From positions 1-64,000 of the forward strand of contig CAILUI010000452.1 of NCBI GenBank assembly GCA_903837355.1: DNA of 64,000 nt. The letters run 5' to 3'. Shown one piece after another: positions 1 through 9,477 of the stretch. Each line of letters starts with the position of its first letter. Position 1 is the first letter of the stretch. The translations under genes and the position numbers were made by a program. The DNA comes from an uncultured Victivallales bacterium. Lineage in GTDB: Bacteria; Verrucomicrobiota; Lentisphaeria; Oligosphaerales; JAFGRS01. The notes under the pieces were generated by a model. That model had not been told where the DNA came from. It ran no database searches and saw nothing but the letters and a program-made list of their open reading frames with translations.

Positions 1-307
1 AGAGGGCTCCGCACATTTCTCATGAAATTCGTCACCGGCGAAATCGATGCCCCGCGCGGTAGAACCGCAGAGCGCCCCCGGACCCAAACCAGCAGGCCCC
101 CCCATCCAGTGACCGGTTACGGCACCGCCTGCAGGCCCCTGTACTTACCACCGTGTGGCAGTATAGTACCTGGCCCTACCGTTTTTCAGGCACGGGTCGG
201 GCGGGCTCGGCAGCGGTCATAGTGCCCTGGTGTCAGTGGGTACCGAACCGCCTAGGCCGGCTCGGCAGCAGCCTCAGCAGTGCCTGCCTCGACAGCATCA
301 GGATCCC
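1..307. other. Gene-free left edge, leader of typA
   Basis: No convincing gene lies here. Short open frames have no recognisable protein, and the in-frame extension of typA to 230 is a low-complexity Pro/Gln/Arg stretch absent from the family. A possible weak promoter is TTACCA near 145 and TATAGT at 162-167, but the spacing is short, so this is only a suggestion. The region probably holds the typA promoter and 5' leader. Confidence 0.4.
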
Positions 308-2113
308 ATGGAACAAAGCAAGATACGCAACATCGCCATCATTGCCCACGTTGACCACGGCAAGACCACGCTTGTCGATGTGTTCTTTAAGCAAGGCCAT
401 ATGTTCCGCGACAACCAGCAGGTGGCTGAGCGCCTGATGGACTCCATGGACCTGGAGCGTGAGCGTGGCATTACGATCGCCGCCAAGAATGGCTCGTTCC
501 GCTACGGCGACTATTGGATCAACATCATCGACACCCCCGGACACGCCGACTTCGGCGGTCAGGTCGAACGCGTTCTGAAGATGGCCGATGGCGCGCTGCT
601 GCTGGTGGACGCGGCGGAAGGGCCGATGCCGCAGACCTATTTTGTGCTTAAGAAAGCGCTGGCGCTGGCGTTGCCGATCGTGGTCGTCATCAACAAGATC
701 GACAAGCCGGCGGCGCGTCCGCACTGGGCGGTGGATGAAGTCTTTGATCTGTTCGTCAAGTTGGGCGCTCCGGACCACATCCTCGACTTCCCGGTCGTTT
801 ACGCCTGTGCGCGGGATGGGTACGCCCTGCATGATCCGACCGATGAGCCCAAGGACCTGGGGCCCCTATGCGAGAAGATCGTCTCGCACATCCCGCCGCC
901 GTACGGCTCGCCCGACGCCCCCTTGCAGATGCTGGTCAGCAGCCTTGACTACTCGCCCTACCTGGGCCGTCTGGGCATCGGCAAGATCACGTCGGGCACG
1001 CTGAACATCAACAAAGACATCGCGGTGGTGCTGCGCGATGGCAAGATCATCCCGGCACGGATCACCAAGGTTTATCGCTTCGAGGTCAACCGGCAGGTCT
1101 CCATCGAAGAGGCCGGGACCGGCGAGATCGTCGCCGTGGCCGGCATGGAAGAGGTGACGGTCGGTGTCACCTACACCGATCCGCTCACGCCGATTCCGCT
1201 GCCGCCGTCGCCGATCGACCCGCCGACCATCAGCATGAACTTCATCCCCAACGACTCGCCGTTCGCGGGGCGTGAAGGCAGCTATGTCACCAGTCGCCAC
1301 CTGATCGACCGGGTGGAACGCGAGTGCATGAGCGACGTCGCGCTGCATGTCGAGGCGCTGACCGATAGCATGGGCTATAAGGTCAGTGGCCGCGGCGAGC
1401 TGCACCTGTCGATTCTGATTGAACGGATGCGCCGCGAAGGCTACGAACTCCAGGTGACCCGCCCCCAGGTCATCATTCGCGAAGAGAATGGGCAGAAGCT
1501 CGAACCGTTTGAGGAGCTGACCATCGACGTCGGCGAGCAGTTCGTCGGCCCGGTGATCGAGAACCTCGGCCAGCGGCGCGGGTTGATGGTGGGCATGGAG
1601 ACGGCGAATGGCATGGCCAGGCTGGTTTACCGGATCCCCACCCGTGGTCTGCTGGGCTTCCGCAGCGAATTCCTGACCGAGAGCAAGGGCCTCGGCGTGA
1701 TGAACTACATCTTCAGTGACTATGGCCCGTACGCCGGTCCGATCCGGGGCCGGCAGCGCGGCGTCCTCGTCTCCATGCTGGATGGCAGCACGGTGGCCTA
1801 TGCCCTGTTCAGCCTGCAGGACCGCGGGCGGCTGTTCGTCAAGCCCGGCCTGAACGTCTATCGCGGCCAGATCGTCGGCGAGCACTGCCGGGAGAACGAC
1901 CTGCTGGTCAACCCCTGCAAGGCCAAGAAAATGACCAACGTGCGCGCCTCCGGGTCGGACGAGAACGTGATCCTGACGCCGCCTGTGGAAATGAGCCTCG
2001 AAGAGTATATTGCCTACATCAACGACGACGAGTTGGTGGAGGTCACGCCAGCAGCCGTGCGCCTGCGCAAACGCGAAGTGCGCAAGTGGTATGGCCCGAT
2101 CAACCCGTCCTGA
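308..2113 (+). CDS. typA: Ribosome-associated translational GTPase TypA/BipA
   Basis: TypA/BipA is an EF-G-like GTPase that binds the 70S ribosome and helps 50S assembly and growth under stress, acting in the cytoplasm. The 601-residue product has the family's usual length. Visible motifs are the P-loop AHVDHGKT (residues 13-20), switch I ERERGITI, G3 DTPGH, and NKID for guanine recognition. Domain II, the EF-G-like domains and the TypA-specific C-terminal domain follow. I chose the ATG at 308 rather than the in-frame upstream start at 230, because the family begins a few residues before the IAIIAHVDHGKT stretch. The ribosome binding site is weak (AGGA close to the ATG). The SlyD-like gene follows about 90 bases downstream on the same strand. 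Confidence 0.97.
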   Translation: MEQSKIRNIAIIAHVDHGKTTLVDVFFKQGHMFRDNQQVAERLMDSMDLERERGITIAAKNGSFRYGDYWINIIDTPGHADFGGQVERVLKMADGALLLVDAAEGPMPQTYFVLKKALALALPIVVVINKIDKPAARPHWAVDEVFDLFVKLGAPDHILDFPVVYACARDGYALHDPTDEPKDLGPLCEKIVSHIPPPYGSPDAPLQMLVSSLDYSPYLGRLGIGKITSGTLNINKDIAVVLRDGKIIPARITKVYRFEVNRQVSIEEAGTGEIVAVAGMEEVTVGVTYTDPLTPIPLPPSPIDPPTISMNFIPNDSPFAGREGSYVTSRHLIDRVERECMSDVALHVEALTDSMGYKVSGRGELHLSILIERMRREGYELQVTRPQVIIREENGQKLEPFEELTIDVGEQFVGPVIENLGQRRGLMVGMETANGMARLVYRIPTRGLLGFRSEFLTESKGLGVMNYIFSDYGPYAGPIRGRQRGVLVSMLDGSTVAYALFSLQDRGRLFVKPGLNVYRGQIVGEHCRENDLLVNPCKAKKMTNVRASGSDENVILTPPVEMSLEEYIAYINDDELVEVTPAAVRLRKREVRKWYGPINPS

Positions 2114-2203
2114 GCGGGGACTGCCGGGCGCGTTCGGCGCATCATCGCTCAAGGGCTGGACTTGCGGCTGCCGGCGGGGACCCTGACGGGAAGGTCAAAG
2201 GCC

Positions 2204-2641
2204 ATGCGAACAGCCCAGATGGGTGATGGTGTGCGGCTGCACTACTTCTGCCGGCGACAGGACGGCAGTCCCGTCGAGTCCACGTTACAGGGCCCACCGG
2301 CGGAGATTACGCTGGGCGAGGGCATGCTCCTGGAGGCCGTGGAACAGGCCGTCGTCGGCATGGCGCCGGGGGACCGCAGGACCATCACCCTTACGCCCGC
2401 CGACGCCTTCGGGCCGTACCGCGAGGAGGCCGTCTGCGAGGTCCCGCGCGCCAAGCTCTCCGAGCACGTTGAACCCCAGCCGGGGATGCTGGTCCAGGTG
2501 ACCGCTCCCGGTAAGGGCTGTCCGAGCCAGGGGGTCATCGTCGAGCTCATCGGCGATCATGCAGTGCGGATTGACGGCAACGACCCCTTGGCCGGCGAGA
2601 CCCTGGTGTACGAGTTGCACTGCGTGGACTTCGTCGACTGA
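2204..2641 (+). CDS. SlyD-like FKBP-type peptidyl-prolyl isomerase
   Basis: The 145-residue cytoplasmic protein matches the FKBP fold with the inserted-flap domain of SlyD-type chaperone/isomerases. The FKBP start GDGVRLHY comes first, then ITLGEGMLLEAVEQAVVGM, the flap around residues 65-115, and the closing DPLAGETLVYEL, equivalent to NHPLAGKTL in SlyD. No His/Cys-rich metal-binding tail is present, so it resembles the short tail-less SlyD type. The ATG at 2204 has GGGAAGG at 2188-2194 with good spacing, preferred over the TTG at 2162. It may be co-transcribed with typA. It ends convergently with the amidohydrolase gene, 30 bases away. Confidence 0.9.
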   Translation: MRTAQMGDGVRLHYFCRRQDGSPVESTLQGPPAEITLGEGMLLEAVEQAVVGMAPGDRRTITLTPADAFGPYREEAVCEVPRAKLSEHVEPQPGMLVQVTAPGKGCPSQGVIVELIGDHAVRIDGNDPLAGETLVYELHCVDFVD

Positions 2642-2671
2642 CCCGCGCCCGGTCCCGCCTCCATCCCGCCG

Positions 2672-3556
2672 TCACAGTCCGAGCTGAAAGAGGCGGTTGG
2701 CATTGCGCCAACTGATGGCTTCGAAGGCGGCCTCGGAGATCTTCCCTTCGGCCCGCGCAGCGCGCAGGTACTGGGCATGCTGGTGGGTGTTCAGGGGCGA
2801 GCAGATGTCGGTGCCGAAGAGGATGCGGTCGCGGTAGGTTTCCATGAACCGGTAGCCGAACTCGGCATCGCGCGTCAGGGCGTTGTAGCCACTGCCGGCA
2901 TCCCAACCGCAGCACAGATTGGGGAATTCGTCCAGCCAGCGGATGAGGGCTCCGCCGGCAGCGATGGGTCCCGGCGGGTAAGAGTTGCGGGCGGCCTCGG
3001 TGAGGTCGCCGCTGATCTCGGCCCAGAAGGGCTGGGAGTGGCCGATGAAGACCAGCTCTGGGAAGTCCCGCAGCGACTGCGCCAGTCCCGGCAATCCCAG
3101 GCTGTCCACCAGGCCGTAGTAGCCCCCCTGTGCGGGCGCAATGTGAAACAGCACCGGCAAGTGGCAGGCCGCGCAGTGCGTGAACAGGTTGCGCACCAGG
3201 GGATCCGTGAAGGGCAGGTTGGCGGTGATCTCTCCCAGTCCCCGGCAGCCGCGCTCGCGATAGTAGCGCAGGGCAAAGGAGAGATCGCTTCCGGGCGCGT
3301 TGCCGAGTGCGCGGGGGTCCAGATTGCAGAAGGGGATGAAGCGTTCCGGGTAGCGGGCGCAAACCCCCAGGACATCCTCGGTGGTCGAAAGCTGGAAAGC
3401 GCACTCCGGGCTCACGCACGGCAGCAGGACGCCCTTGTCCACGCCCGTGCGGTCCATCATGGCGATCAACTCTTCGGGCGTCGCGAAGCCCTCTCCCGCC
3501 GTTGAGCGGGGCAGGCCGGGGACGGCGACGGTGTGCAGATGCGCGTCGATGAACAC
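2672..3556 (-). CDS. Amidohydrolase-2 family metal-dependent hydrolase
   Basis: The 294-residue protein is a TIM-barrel amidohydrolase of the amidohydrolase-2 (ACMS decarboxylase-like) family, probably cytoplasmic. Metal-binding motifs are DAHLH at residues 4-8, a strand-end His in LFHIAP, the His of FIGHSQ and the Asp of LFGTD. The C-terminal NANRLF helix is typical of the family. The substrate cannot be deduced. The start is GTG with GGAGG seven bases upstream. It lies 26 bases downstream of trkH and may be the last gene of that transcript. Confidence 0.88.
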   Translation of the reverse strand: MFIDAHLHTVAVPGLPRSTAGEGFATPEELIAMMDRTGVDKGVLLPCVSPECAFQLSTTEDVLGVCARYPERFIPFCNLDPRALGNAPGSDLSFALRYYRERGCRGLGEITANLPFTDPLVRNLFTHCAACHLPVLFHIAPAQGGYYGLVDSLGLPGLAQSLRDFPELVFIGHSQPFWAEISGDLTEAARNSYPPGPIAAGGALIRWLDEFPNLCCGWDAGSGYNALTRDAEFGYRFMETYRDRILFGTDICSPLNTHQHAQYLRAARAEGKISEAAFEAISWRNANRLFQLGL

Positions 3557-3582
3557 GGTGGGGCCTCCTGGGTGTATGGGGT

Positions 3583-5097
3583 TCAGCGGTAGAATGACGG
3601 CAGGAACATCACCAGTACCGTATAGATTTCCAGTCGGCCAAGCAGCATGGCGAAGGACAACAGGAGCTTGGCGGCTGGTGTCATCCAGGCGTAGGTGTAC
3701 ATGGCGCCGACCTTCCCCAGCCCTGGCCCGACGTTGCCCAGACTCGCGATGGCCGCCGTCGCCGCGGTAGTCAGGTCGTCAACCCCCAACAGGCAGAGCG
3801 CCAGGGTCACGGCGGCAAGGGTGCCGACAAAGAGGAAGAAGAAAGCCAGCGTCTTGTGCAGGACCGCCGAATCCACGCGTTGGCCATTGAAGCGGACATT
3901 GGACAGCGAGCGGTGGAAGACGCAGCGTTCAACCTGGAAGACGCTGTAGCGCAGCAGCAGGAGGAGCCGCGACTGCTTGAGGCCACCGCCGGTGGAACCG
4001 GCACAACCGCCCAGGAACATCAGCAGCAGCAGCACGGCCACGCAGTAGGCCGGCCACAGGCTGAAGTCGGCCGTAACGAAGCCGGTTGTGGTCACCAGCG
4101 AGGTCACCTGGAAGGCCGCATAGCGCAGGGCGGTAGGGAAGCTTACCGCCGCCAGGCGGGTGCCGGTGCTGGTGACAATCTCCCCACCCGTCAACTGGAA
4201 GGCGATGCTGGCCGTGGCGAGCAGGACCAGGGCCAGGTAGAACCTGAACTCTTCGTCGCGCCACAGGCTGCCGAGTTCGCCCCGCAGGGTCCGATAGTGC
4301 AACACAAAGTTCGCTCCGGCCAGGAACATGAAGAGAGTGATCACCCCGTCGATGTAGGCACTGTTGTAGAAGGCCACGCTTTCCTGCCGCGTCGAGAAGC
4401 CGCCGGTGCCCATGGTGGCGCAGGTATGGCACCAGGCGTCGAACAGCGGCATCCCACCGGCACAGAGCAGGACGGTCTGCACCACCGACAGGAGCAGGTA
4501 GACCCCCCAGAGGATCTTGGCGGAGTCGGCGATGCGCGGTGTGATCCGGTCGCTGGTCGGTCCGGGGACTTCGGCTCGGTAGAGTTGCTGTGCGCCGATG
4601 CCAAGCCAGGGCAAGACGGCCATCGAGAGGACCACGATTCCCATGCCGCCCAGCCAGTGGGTCATGGCGCGCCAATAGATCAGACCGTACGAGAGGTCGG
4701 CGATGCCCAGTGCAAAGACTCCGCCGTCGCGCCTGCCGAGGCCGCGTTCGAGGACGCTGGCGCCGGTGGTGGTGAATCCGGACATGGTCTCGAACACGGC
4801 ATCGTACCAGTGCATCTGCCCGATGAGGATGAAGGGCACGGCGCCGAACGCGGTGGCAACCACCCAACCCAGGGTGACCACGGCGAAGCCATCGCGCCGG
4901 CCGAAAACGAGTCCCGGCCGCACCCGCAGCACCGCCAGGGCGCCGCAGGCGATGGCGGCCAGGGCGCACAGCGTCAGTTTCCTGGTGTCGGCCGGGGCGT
5001 CGCCCATGAGCATTCCCACAGGCACTCCGGAGAGCATAGCCACGCCGACGATGATCATCACCGAGGCGGTGGCGCGCAGCACGGCGCGCAGGTTCAT
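3583..5097 (-). CDS. trkH: Trk potassium uptake protein, membrane subunit TrkH
   Basis: TrkH forms the K+-translocating channel of the Trk uptake system in the inner membrane. The 504-residue product has the expected length and the four pore-loop filter segments with their conserved glycines: TTTGAS (109-114), TGGFS (231-235), TTTGF (336-340) and NVGPG (455-459). Multiple hydrophobic helices and the Lys/Arg-containing interruption expected in the last repeat are also present. A GGAGAG ribosome binding site sits just before the ATG. The gene starts 13 bases after trkA, so the two are co-transcribed as channel and regulator. Confidence 0.96.
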   Translation of the reverse strand: MNLRAVLRATASVMIIVGVAMLSGVPVGMLMGDAPADTRKLTLCALAAIACGALAVLRVRPGLVFGRRDGFAVVTLGWVVATAFGAVPFILIGQMHWYDAVFETMSGFTTTGASVLERGLGRRDGGVFALGIADLSYGLIYWRAMTHWLGGMGIVVLSMAVLPWLGIGAQQLYRAEVPGPTSDRITPRIADSAKILWGVYLLLSVVQTVLLCAGGMPLFDAWCHTCATMGTGGFSTRQESVAFYNSAYIDGVITLFMFLAGANFVLHYRTLRGELGSLWRDEEFRFYLALVLLATASIAFQLTGGEIVTSTGTRLAAVSFPTALRYAAFQVTSLVTTTGFVTADFSLWPAYCVAVLLLLMFLGGCAGSTGGGLKQSRLLLLLRYSVFQVERCVFHRSLSNVRFNGQRVDSAVLHKTLAFFFLFVGTLAAVTLALCLLGVDDLTTAATAAIASLGNVGPGLGKVGAMYTYAWMTPAAKLLLSFAMLLGRLEIYTVLVMFLPSFYR

Positions 5098-5110
5098 GGT
5101 CTCTCCAGCG

Positions 5111-6478
5111 TCAGCGTAGGAAGCTACGCCGCGTCAGCGGTTTCTCGAGGTCACGGGCGGTCTCCGGGGTGGAGACGGTGACCACTCTGTCACCCGCCTC
5201 TAAGATCACTTCCCCGGTGGGCACGAGGCTTTCGGCGCGGCGGACGATGAGGGCGAAGACGGCAGCCTCGGACATCTGACAGTCGGCCAGGCGTCGCCCG
5301 CAGAACGGGGCGCCCGGCTGGACGCGGAATTCGTAGACGTAAGCCCGAGTCCGGTTGAGCACCGCCTGGACGCGCACCTCGTCGGTGCAGAGCACGTTCA
5401 GCACCGAGTTCACCGCTGCCAGCCGCGGGCTGAAGCCGCAGTCGATGGCCGCCATCGCGGGTACGATGCCCACGTACTCGGCTTTGTGGGTGACCGTGAT
5501 AACTTTGCGGGCGCCGTGCTGCTTGGCCAGGATGCTGCCGAGGATGTTGTCCTCATCGTCATCCAGCATACTGATGAAGGCACGGCAGTTCTTGACGCCG
5601 GCCTCCTCCAAGACGTCGCTGTCGGTGGAACTGCCACGGATCAGTAGCGCGCGTCGGCCCAGATCGTCGAGGAAGGCTGCTGCCGTGGTCTCGGAGGGCT
5701 CGATGACCCGGACGTTGAGTCCCAGATCGCAGAGCTCCAGGACCAAGCGTCGCGACAGCGTGTTGACCCCAGCCACCACCACCGGACCCGTGCTGCTGTG
5801 GCCAGGCCAGAAGCGCTCATGGAGCGCAGCCACGGCCGCCCGCGGCCCTGCCACGTAGACCTCATCACCCGTGCCGAAGACGGTGCTGCCGTGCAGGGTG
5901 ACCAGTCGCTGCTGCCGCACGATGGCCGCAATGCGGACTCGAGCCAGCAAGGCGGGTTCCGGGAAGTCGTGTAAGGGGCAGCCCACCAGGCTGGACCTGG
6001 GACTCACCCGCAGTCCGGTGCACTCCGCATCCGGGTAGCTGAGCACGATCCGCTCCACCACCGCCTGGTGCTCAAGCGCGTGCCGGATCTGGGTGACACA
6101 CTCGGCCTCGGGGAAGATCATGTGGTCGATGCCCAGCGCCGCTGGCGTCCACGCATCACCATCGCTGAAGAAGTCGGTGCAGCCAAGCCGACAGATGGTC
6201 ATGGGCACCTTGAAGTGCCGGGCAATGCTGCAGGCCAGGACATTTGCGGCGTCGTCACGGGTGGCTGCAATGAACAGGTCGGTCGTCTGGCCCAGGGCTC
6301 TCTTCAGGATGCCCACGACGGCGCAGTCACCGGTCACCGTCATCACCTCGAGGCGGTCGCGCAGGCGGTCCAGCAACCCCGCCGAGCGCTCGACCACCGT
6401 CATGTTGTTACGGCGGTCCCCGAAGGATCGGGCGAGTTCCCGGCCCACCTCACCCGCGCCGGCAATGACGATATTCAT
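5111..6478 (-). CDS. trkA: Trk system NAD-binding regulatory subunit TrkA
   Basis: TrkA is the peripheral cytoplasmic regulator of TrkH. The 455 residues give the classic two tandem RCK (TrkA-N plus TrkA-C) units. The first Rossmann motif is intact (GAGEVG, residues 7-12, with an acidic residue after the second strand). The second half keeps the fold (VIEPSE, MLDDDEDN) but its nucleotide loop reads VAGVNTLSR and lacks GxGxxG. That half may therefore not bind NAD(H). The gene precedes trkH by 13 bases. The ribosome binding site is weak. It is 51 bases downstream of the UroD-like gene, so read-through from the upstream operon is possible. Confidence 0.95.
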   Translation of the reverse strand: MNIVIAGAGEVGRELARSFGDRRNNMTVVERSAGLLDRLRDRLEVMTVTGDCAVVGILKRALGQTTDLFIAATRDDAANVLACSIARHFKVPMTICRLGCTDFFSDGDAWTPAALGIDHMIFPEAECVTQIRHALEHQAVVERIVLSYPDAECTGLRVSPRSSLVGCPLHDFPEPALLARVRIAAIVRQQRLVTLHGSTVFGTGDEVYVAGPRAAVAALHERFWPGHSSTGPVVVAGVNTLSRRLVLELCDLGLNVRVIEPSETTAAAFLDDLGRRALLIRGSSTDSDVLEEAGVKNCRAFISMLDDDEDNILGSILAKQHGARKVITVTHKAEYVGIVPAMAAIDCGFSPRLAAVNSVLNVLCTDEVRVQAVLNRTRAYVYEFRVQPGAPFCGRRLADCQMSEAAVFALIVRRAESLVPTGEVILEAGDRVVTVSTPETARDLEKPLTRRSFLR

Positions 6479-6529
6479 AAGCTTGGCTCTGTATCGGCCG
6501 CGGCGCGTACGGTGACGACCACGGCGCTC

Positions 6530-7702
6530 TCAACCCAGGCTGCTCAGCCCAAAGTAGCGGCGGTACTCGTCGACCAGCGCCAGGTAGTTGGCGACGGGGA
6601 CATCCTCATGGATGGAGTGGCTGGTGTGCAGGATGTGTCCGCCGGGAGTCTTGCGGCCCCACTCCAGACAGGAGCGCACGTCGCGGCGGACATCATCCGG
6701 GGTGCCGCGGCAGAGGATGTGGCGGGCGTCGATGTTGCCGATGATGGTCACCCGGTCCTTCACCCCTTCGCGCAGCAGCCGTTCCATGGTCATACCGGCA
6801 GCCTGGTCCACCTCCTTGTAGCCATCGATTCCCGACTCGAAGAAGAAGGCATCGCGGATGGGCCAGTGGTTGCCATCGGAGGTGTAGACGGCCAGGGCGC
6901 CGCCGGCGTGGACTTGGTCGACGTGCTCGCGGATGGCCGGCAGGATGTACTGTCGGTAGAGGGCCGGCGAGATCACTGGCCCGCGGTCGCCGCTGACATC
7001 GCCGCCCAGGGCGACGACGTCAGCGCCACGGCGCAGGAACTCGGCCGTCACGTCTTGGCCGTAGCGCCGTTGGCGGTTCAGCCAGCGTTCGTAGAGCTCC
7101 GGCGTCTCCAACATCCAGATGTACATGAAGGGCGGGTAGAACGCGGCGCCGGTGCCGTTGCCGACCTCGGCCATGGTGACGATGTCGTCGCCGGCGGCGC
7201 GGAGCAGCTCCTGGACGCGCTCGAAACGGGCAAACGCCGCCGGATCGACCTCGAAACGGTCGAAGTCGGGGCTGTTGACCGCGGCCGTAAAGGCGGCCTC
7301 GCTGCGGTTGGCGTCCTCCCAGTTACCGCTGACGACACCCTGCGGTTCGACCAGCTTGGTGCGCTCATTCCAGGCATAGCGCACACCGCCCAGTTCCCAG
7401 GCGTCAGGTCCGAGCTTACGGGGCCGCGTGTAGTGCCGCGGCGAGCTGCACTTGATATGCATCAGGTCGAGGCCGAAGTGGCGGGCCATGCGCACATCAC
7501 ACTGCGCTTCGGCTTCGACGAGCTCTTCCCAGGCAATCCCCTCGGCCAGCGCATCCCAGGCCAGGCGCATGTCGGTGGCGACCGTCTGCCCGCACACCTC
7601 CCAATGCACGGGATGATACGGCCAGTAGAGCTCAAACAACGGTGTGCGATCCGGCAGCTCGTGTCGGAAGGCCTTGAACACCCGTTCCCGTGAACCGTTC
7701 AT
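6530..7702 (-). CDS. Uroporphyrinogen decarboxylase (URO-D)-like protein
   Basis: The 390-residue protein belongs to the broad URO-D superfamily. Members outside haem synthesis act as corrinoid or coenzyme M methyltransferases or are uncharacterised. Support comes from the N-terminal RERVFKAFRHELPDRTP, the GDVSGDRGPVISPALYRQY segment, and the final barrel strands with GNIDARHIL and GGHILHTSH. No signal peptide is present. The ATG lies three bases after the sulfatase stop, with GGAG overlapping that gene's end, so the two are coupled. The haem-pathway role is unlikely: the arginine-rich N-terminal signature of true HemE is missing and the neighbours are catabolic. Demethylation or methyl transfer is an inference from relatives. 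Confidence 0.82.
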   Translation of the reverse strand: MNGSRERVFKAFRHELPDRTPLFELYWPYHPVHWEVCGQTVATDMRLAWDALAEGIAWEELVEAEAQCDVRMARHFGLDLMHIKCSSPRHYTRPRKLGPDAWELGGVRYAWNERTKLVEPQGVVSGNWEDANRSEAAFTAAVNSPDFDRFEVDPAAFARFERVQELLRAAGDDIVTMAEVGNGTGAAFYPPFMYIWMLETPELYERWLNRQRRYGQDVTAEFLRRGADVVALGGDVSGDRGPVISPALYRQYILPAIREHVDQVHAGGALAVYTSDGNHWPIRDAFFFESGIDGYKEVDQAAGMTMERLLREGVKDRVTIIGNIDARHILCRGTPDDVRRDVRSCLEWGRKTPGGHILHTSHSIHEDVPVANYLALVDEYRRYFGLSSLG

Positions 7703-7705
7703 GGC

Positions 7706-9454
7706 TTACTCCCGCCGGCACACGTAGACATAGTAGGCAGAGCCGTAGGCCCCGGCGCACTGCGAGAACTGCGCCCGTACCTGGCGTGGGCCGCGCGGCA
7801 GCGGCACGGTGATCACGGCGCCGGCGTCGGTCGGGGTGACGGCGACGCTCCGCTGTGGCAGGCCGCTGAGGTTGAGGCAGGCCAGGTTGAAGCCGAGGGC
7901 TTTGCCGCCACGGTAGTGGTCCTCGGCTCCGGGCGCGACCCCTTCCTCGCGGAAGGCCACATCGGGGCCCTCGATGCCGGCCGCCACCGCATGCCCGGCT
8001 TCCTTCGGCCAGCGGCGCAGCTCGAAGTCGTACACGCCATCACGTTCGACCATGATGTCCCAGTAGCCGTGGCAGACCTCACCCCGCCGCACCTGGTTCT
8101 GGTCCCAAACCAGGGCGTGGTCCTGCTCGTTACGCAGGTCATGCGAGCGCAGGACCGCCTCGACCTGTTCCACGGCGCCGACCGAGATCGGGATGGCGTC
8201 GTCCATCTGGCGGGCGCAGAGGGCCCACCACTCCTCGTAAGCGGCCTGCAACTCGGCGACCAATTCCGGGTGTTGGGCCGCCACGTCGCAGCGCTGACCG
8301 GGATCGGTCCGCAGGTCGTAGAGTTCGTCACGCTGCACCAGCCGCCACGGGCCCTTGGCCACGCAGCTTAGACGCCACTTCAAGGGATGCGCCACGCGCT
8401 GCGTGTCGGTCACGAAGGTCCGCTCGTCCCAGCGCGGGTCCGTCGCGCCCTGCAGCAGCGGCGCCAGGCTGTCGCCGTGGAAGGTCCGCTCGGCCGCGAC
8501 CGGCACGCCGCACAGTTCCAGCAATGTCGGCATGACGTCCACATAGCTGGCCAGTGACGCGATCGTGCGGCCGCCGCCCAGGCCCCCGGCCGGCCAGCGC
8601 AGGAAGAACGGCACCCGATGCCCACCTTCGTAGGGGCTGCCCTTGAGGCCGCGCATACCGGCGTTGTACAGCGTCGCATTCACGGCGGGGTCCACGCCCG
8701 TCTGCCCGTTGTCGCTCATGAAGATGAGGATGGTGTTGTCCTCGAGGCCGAGATCGCGCAGGTGATTCCGTAGGCGCCCGAAGTTTGCGTCGATATTCGT
8801 GATCATGCCGAGGAAGCGGGCGTACTGCTCACATGGTGTGTCCGCGGCATACAGGTCACGGCAGGCCGGTTCGACGTTGAACGGGCTGTGCGGCGCGTTC
8901 GTCGAGATGAAGCAGAAGAAGGGCTCGTGGCGGTGGGTCTCGATGAAGCGGCTGGCCTCGGCAAAGAAGACGTCGGTGCAGTAGCCCTGGAACGGCCGGG
9001 GCTCGCCGTTGGCCTGGTAGGTATCATCGAAGTAGTCGTTGCCCCACCAGTCGGGCTGCTGACTGATGCCGCCGCCGCCATGGCAGACGGTGGTCTCGAA
9101 GCCGCGGTCCTGCGGACGGTACGGGAACTCGTCGCCCAGATGCCACTTGCCGAAGAGCCCGGTGTGGTAACCATTCTCCCGCAGCGCCGCGGCCAGGGAC
9201 CACTCGTCGCGGCGCAGCAGCGAGCGGCCGCCGATGGTGTGCCACACCCCGGTCGAGTTGCAGTGATGCCCGGTCAGCAGCCCCGCTCGTGTCGGCGCGC
9301 AGGTCGTTCCCGAATGGAATTGCTCGAAGCGCACTCCGGCGTTGTGGAAGGCGTCCAGGTGCGGGGTGCGCACGAGGGGATGTCCGTGGCAACCCAGTGG
9401 AGGGTAGCCTTGGTCGTCGGTCAGTACGAAGACCACATTGGGTCGCCTGCTCAT
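7706..9454 (-). CDS. Type I sulfatase (arylsulfatase family)
   Basis: The 582-residue protein hydrolyses sulfate esters, most likely on a carbohydrate given the neighbours. The formylglycine signature CAPTR has its modifiable Cys at residue 52. Metal and active-site residues are visible in LTDDQGY (Asp13, Asp14), FGKWHLG and MSDNGQT. The last ~130 residues form a beta-rich extension (around GYWDIMVERDGVY) seen in related sulfatases. I chose the ATG at 9454, which has AGGAAG six bases upstream. An alternative GTG at 9479-9481 overlaps the previous stop as GTGA but adds a basic nonapeptide. No clear signal peptide is visible from either start. No intact formylglycine-generating enzyme is seen in this window. 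Confidence 0.95.
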   Translation of the reverse strand: MSRRPNVVFVLTDDQGYPPLGCHGHPLVRTPHLDAFHNAGVRFEQFHSGTTCAPTRAGLLTGHHCNSTGVWHTIGGRSLLRRDEWSLAAALRENGYHTGLFGKWHLGDEFPYRPQDRGFETTVCHGGGGISQQPDWWGNDYFDDTYQANGEPRPFQGYCTDVFFAEASRFIETHRHEPFFCFISTNAPHSPFNVEPACRDLYAADTPCEQYARFLGMITNIDANFGRLRNHLRDLGLEDNTILIFMSDNGQTGVDPAVNATLYNAGMRGLKGSPYEGGHRVPFFLRWPAGGLGGGRTIASLASYVDVMPTLLELCGVPVAAERTFHGDSLAPLLQGATDPRWDERTFVTDTQRVAHPLKWRLSCVAKGPWRLVQRDELYDLRTDPGQRCDVAAQHPELVAELQAAYEEWWALCARQMDDAIPISVGAVEQVEAVLRSHDLRNEQDHALVWDQNQVRRGEVCHGYWDIMVERDGVYDFELRRWPKEAGHAVAAGIEGPDVAFREEGVAPGAEDHYRGGKALGFNLACLNLSGLPQRSVAVTPTDAGAVITVPLPRGPRQVRAQFSQCAGAYGSAYYVYVCRRE

Positions 9455-9477
9455 GGGCCGCTTCCTTCTTCGTCGAC

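Noticed and set aside
3856..5181. Long plus-strand open frame opposite trkH
   Set aside because: It is antisense to a clear TrkH gene and is rich in Gly, His, Gln and Glu, as expected from a shadow frame in high-GC DNA.
6068..7693. 541-codon plus-strand open frame
   Set aside because: It runs opposite trkA and the UroD-like gene and has no recognisable domain or start signal.
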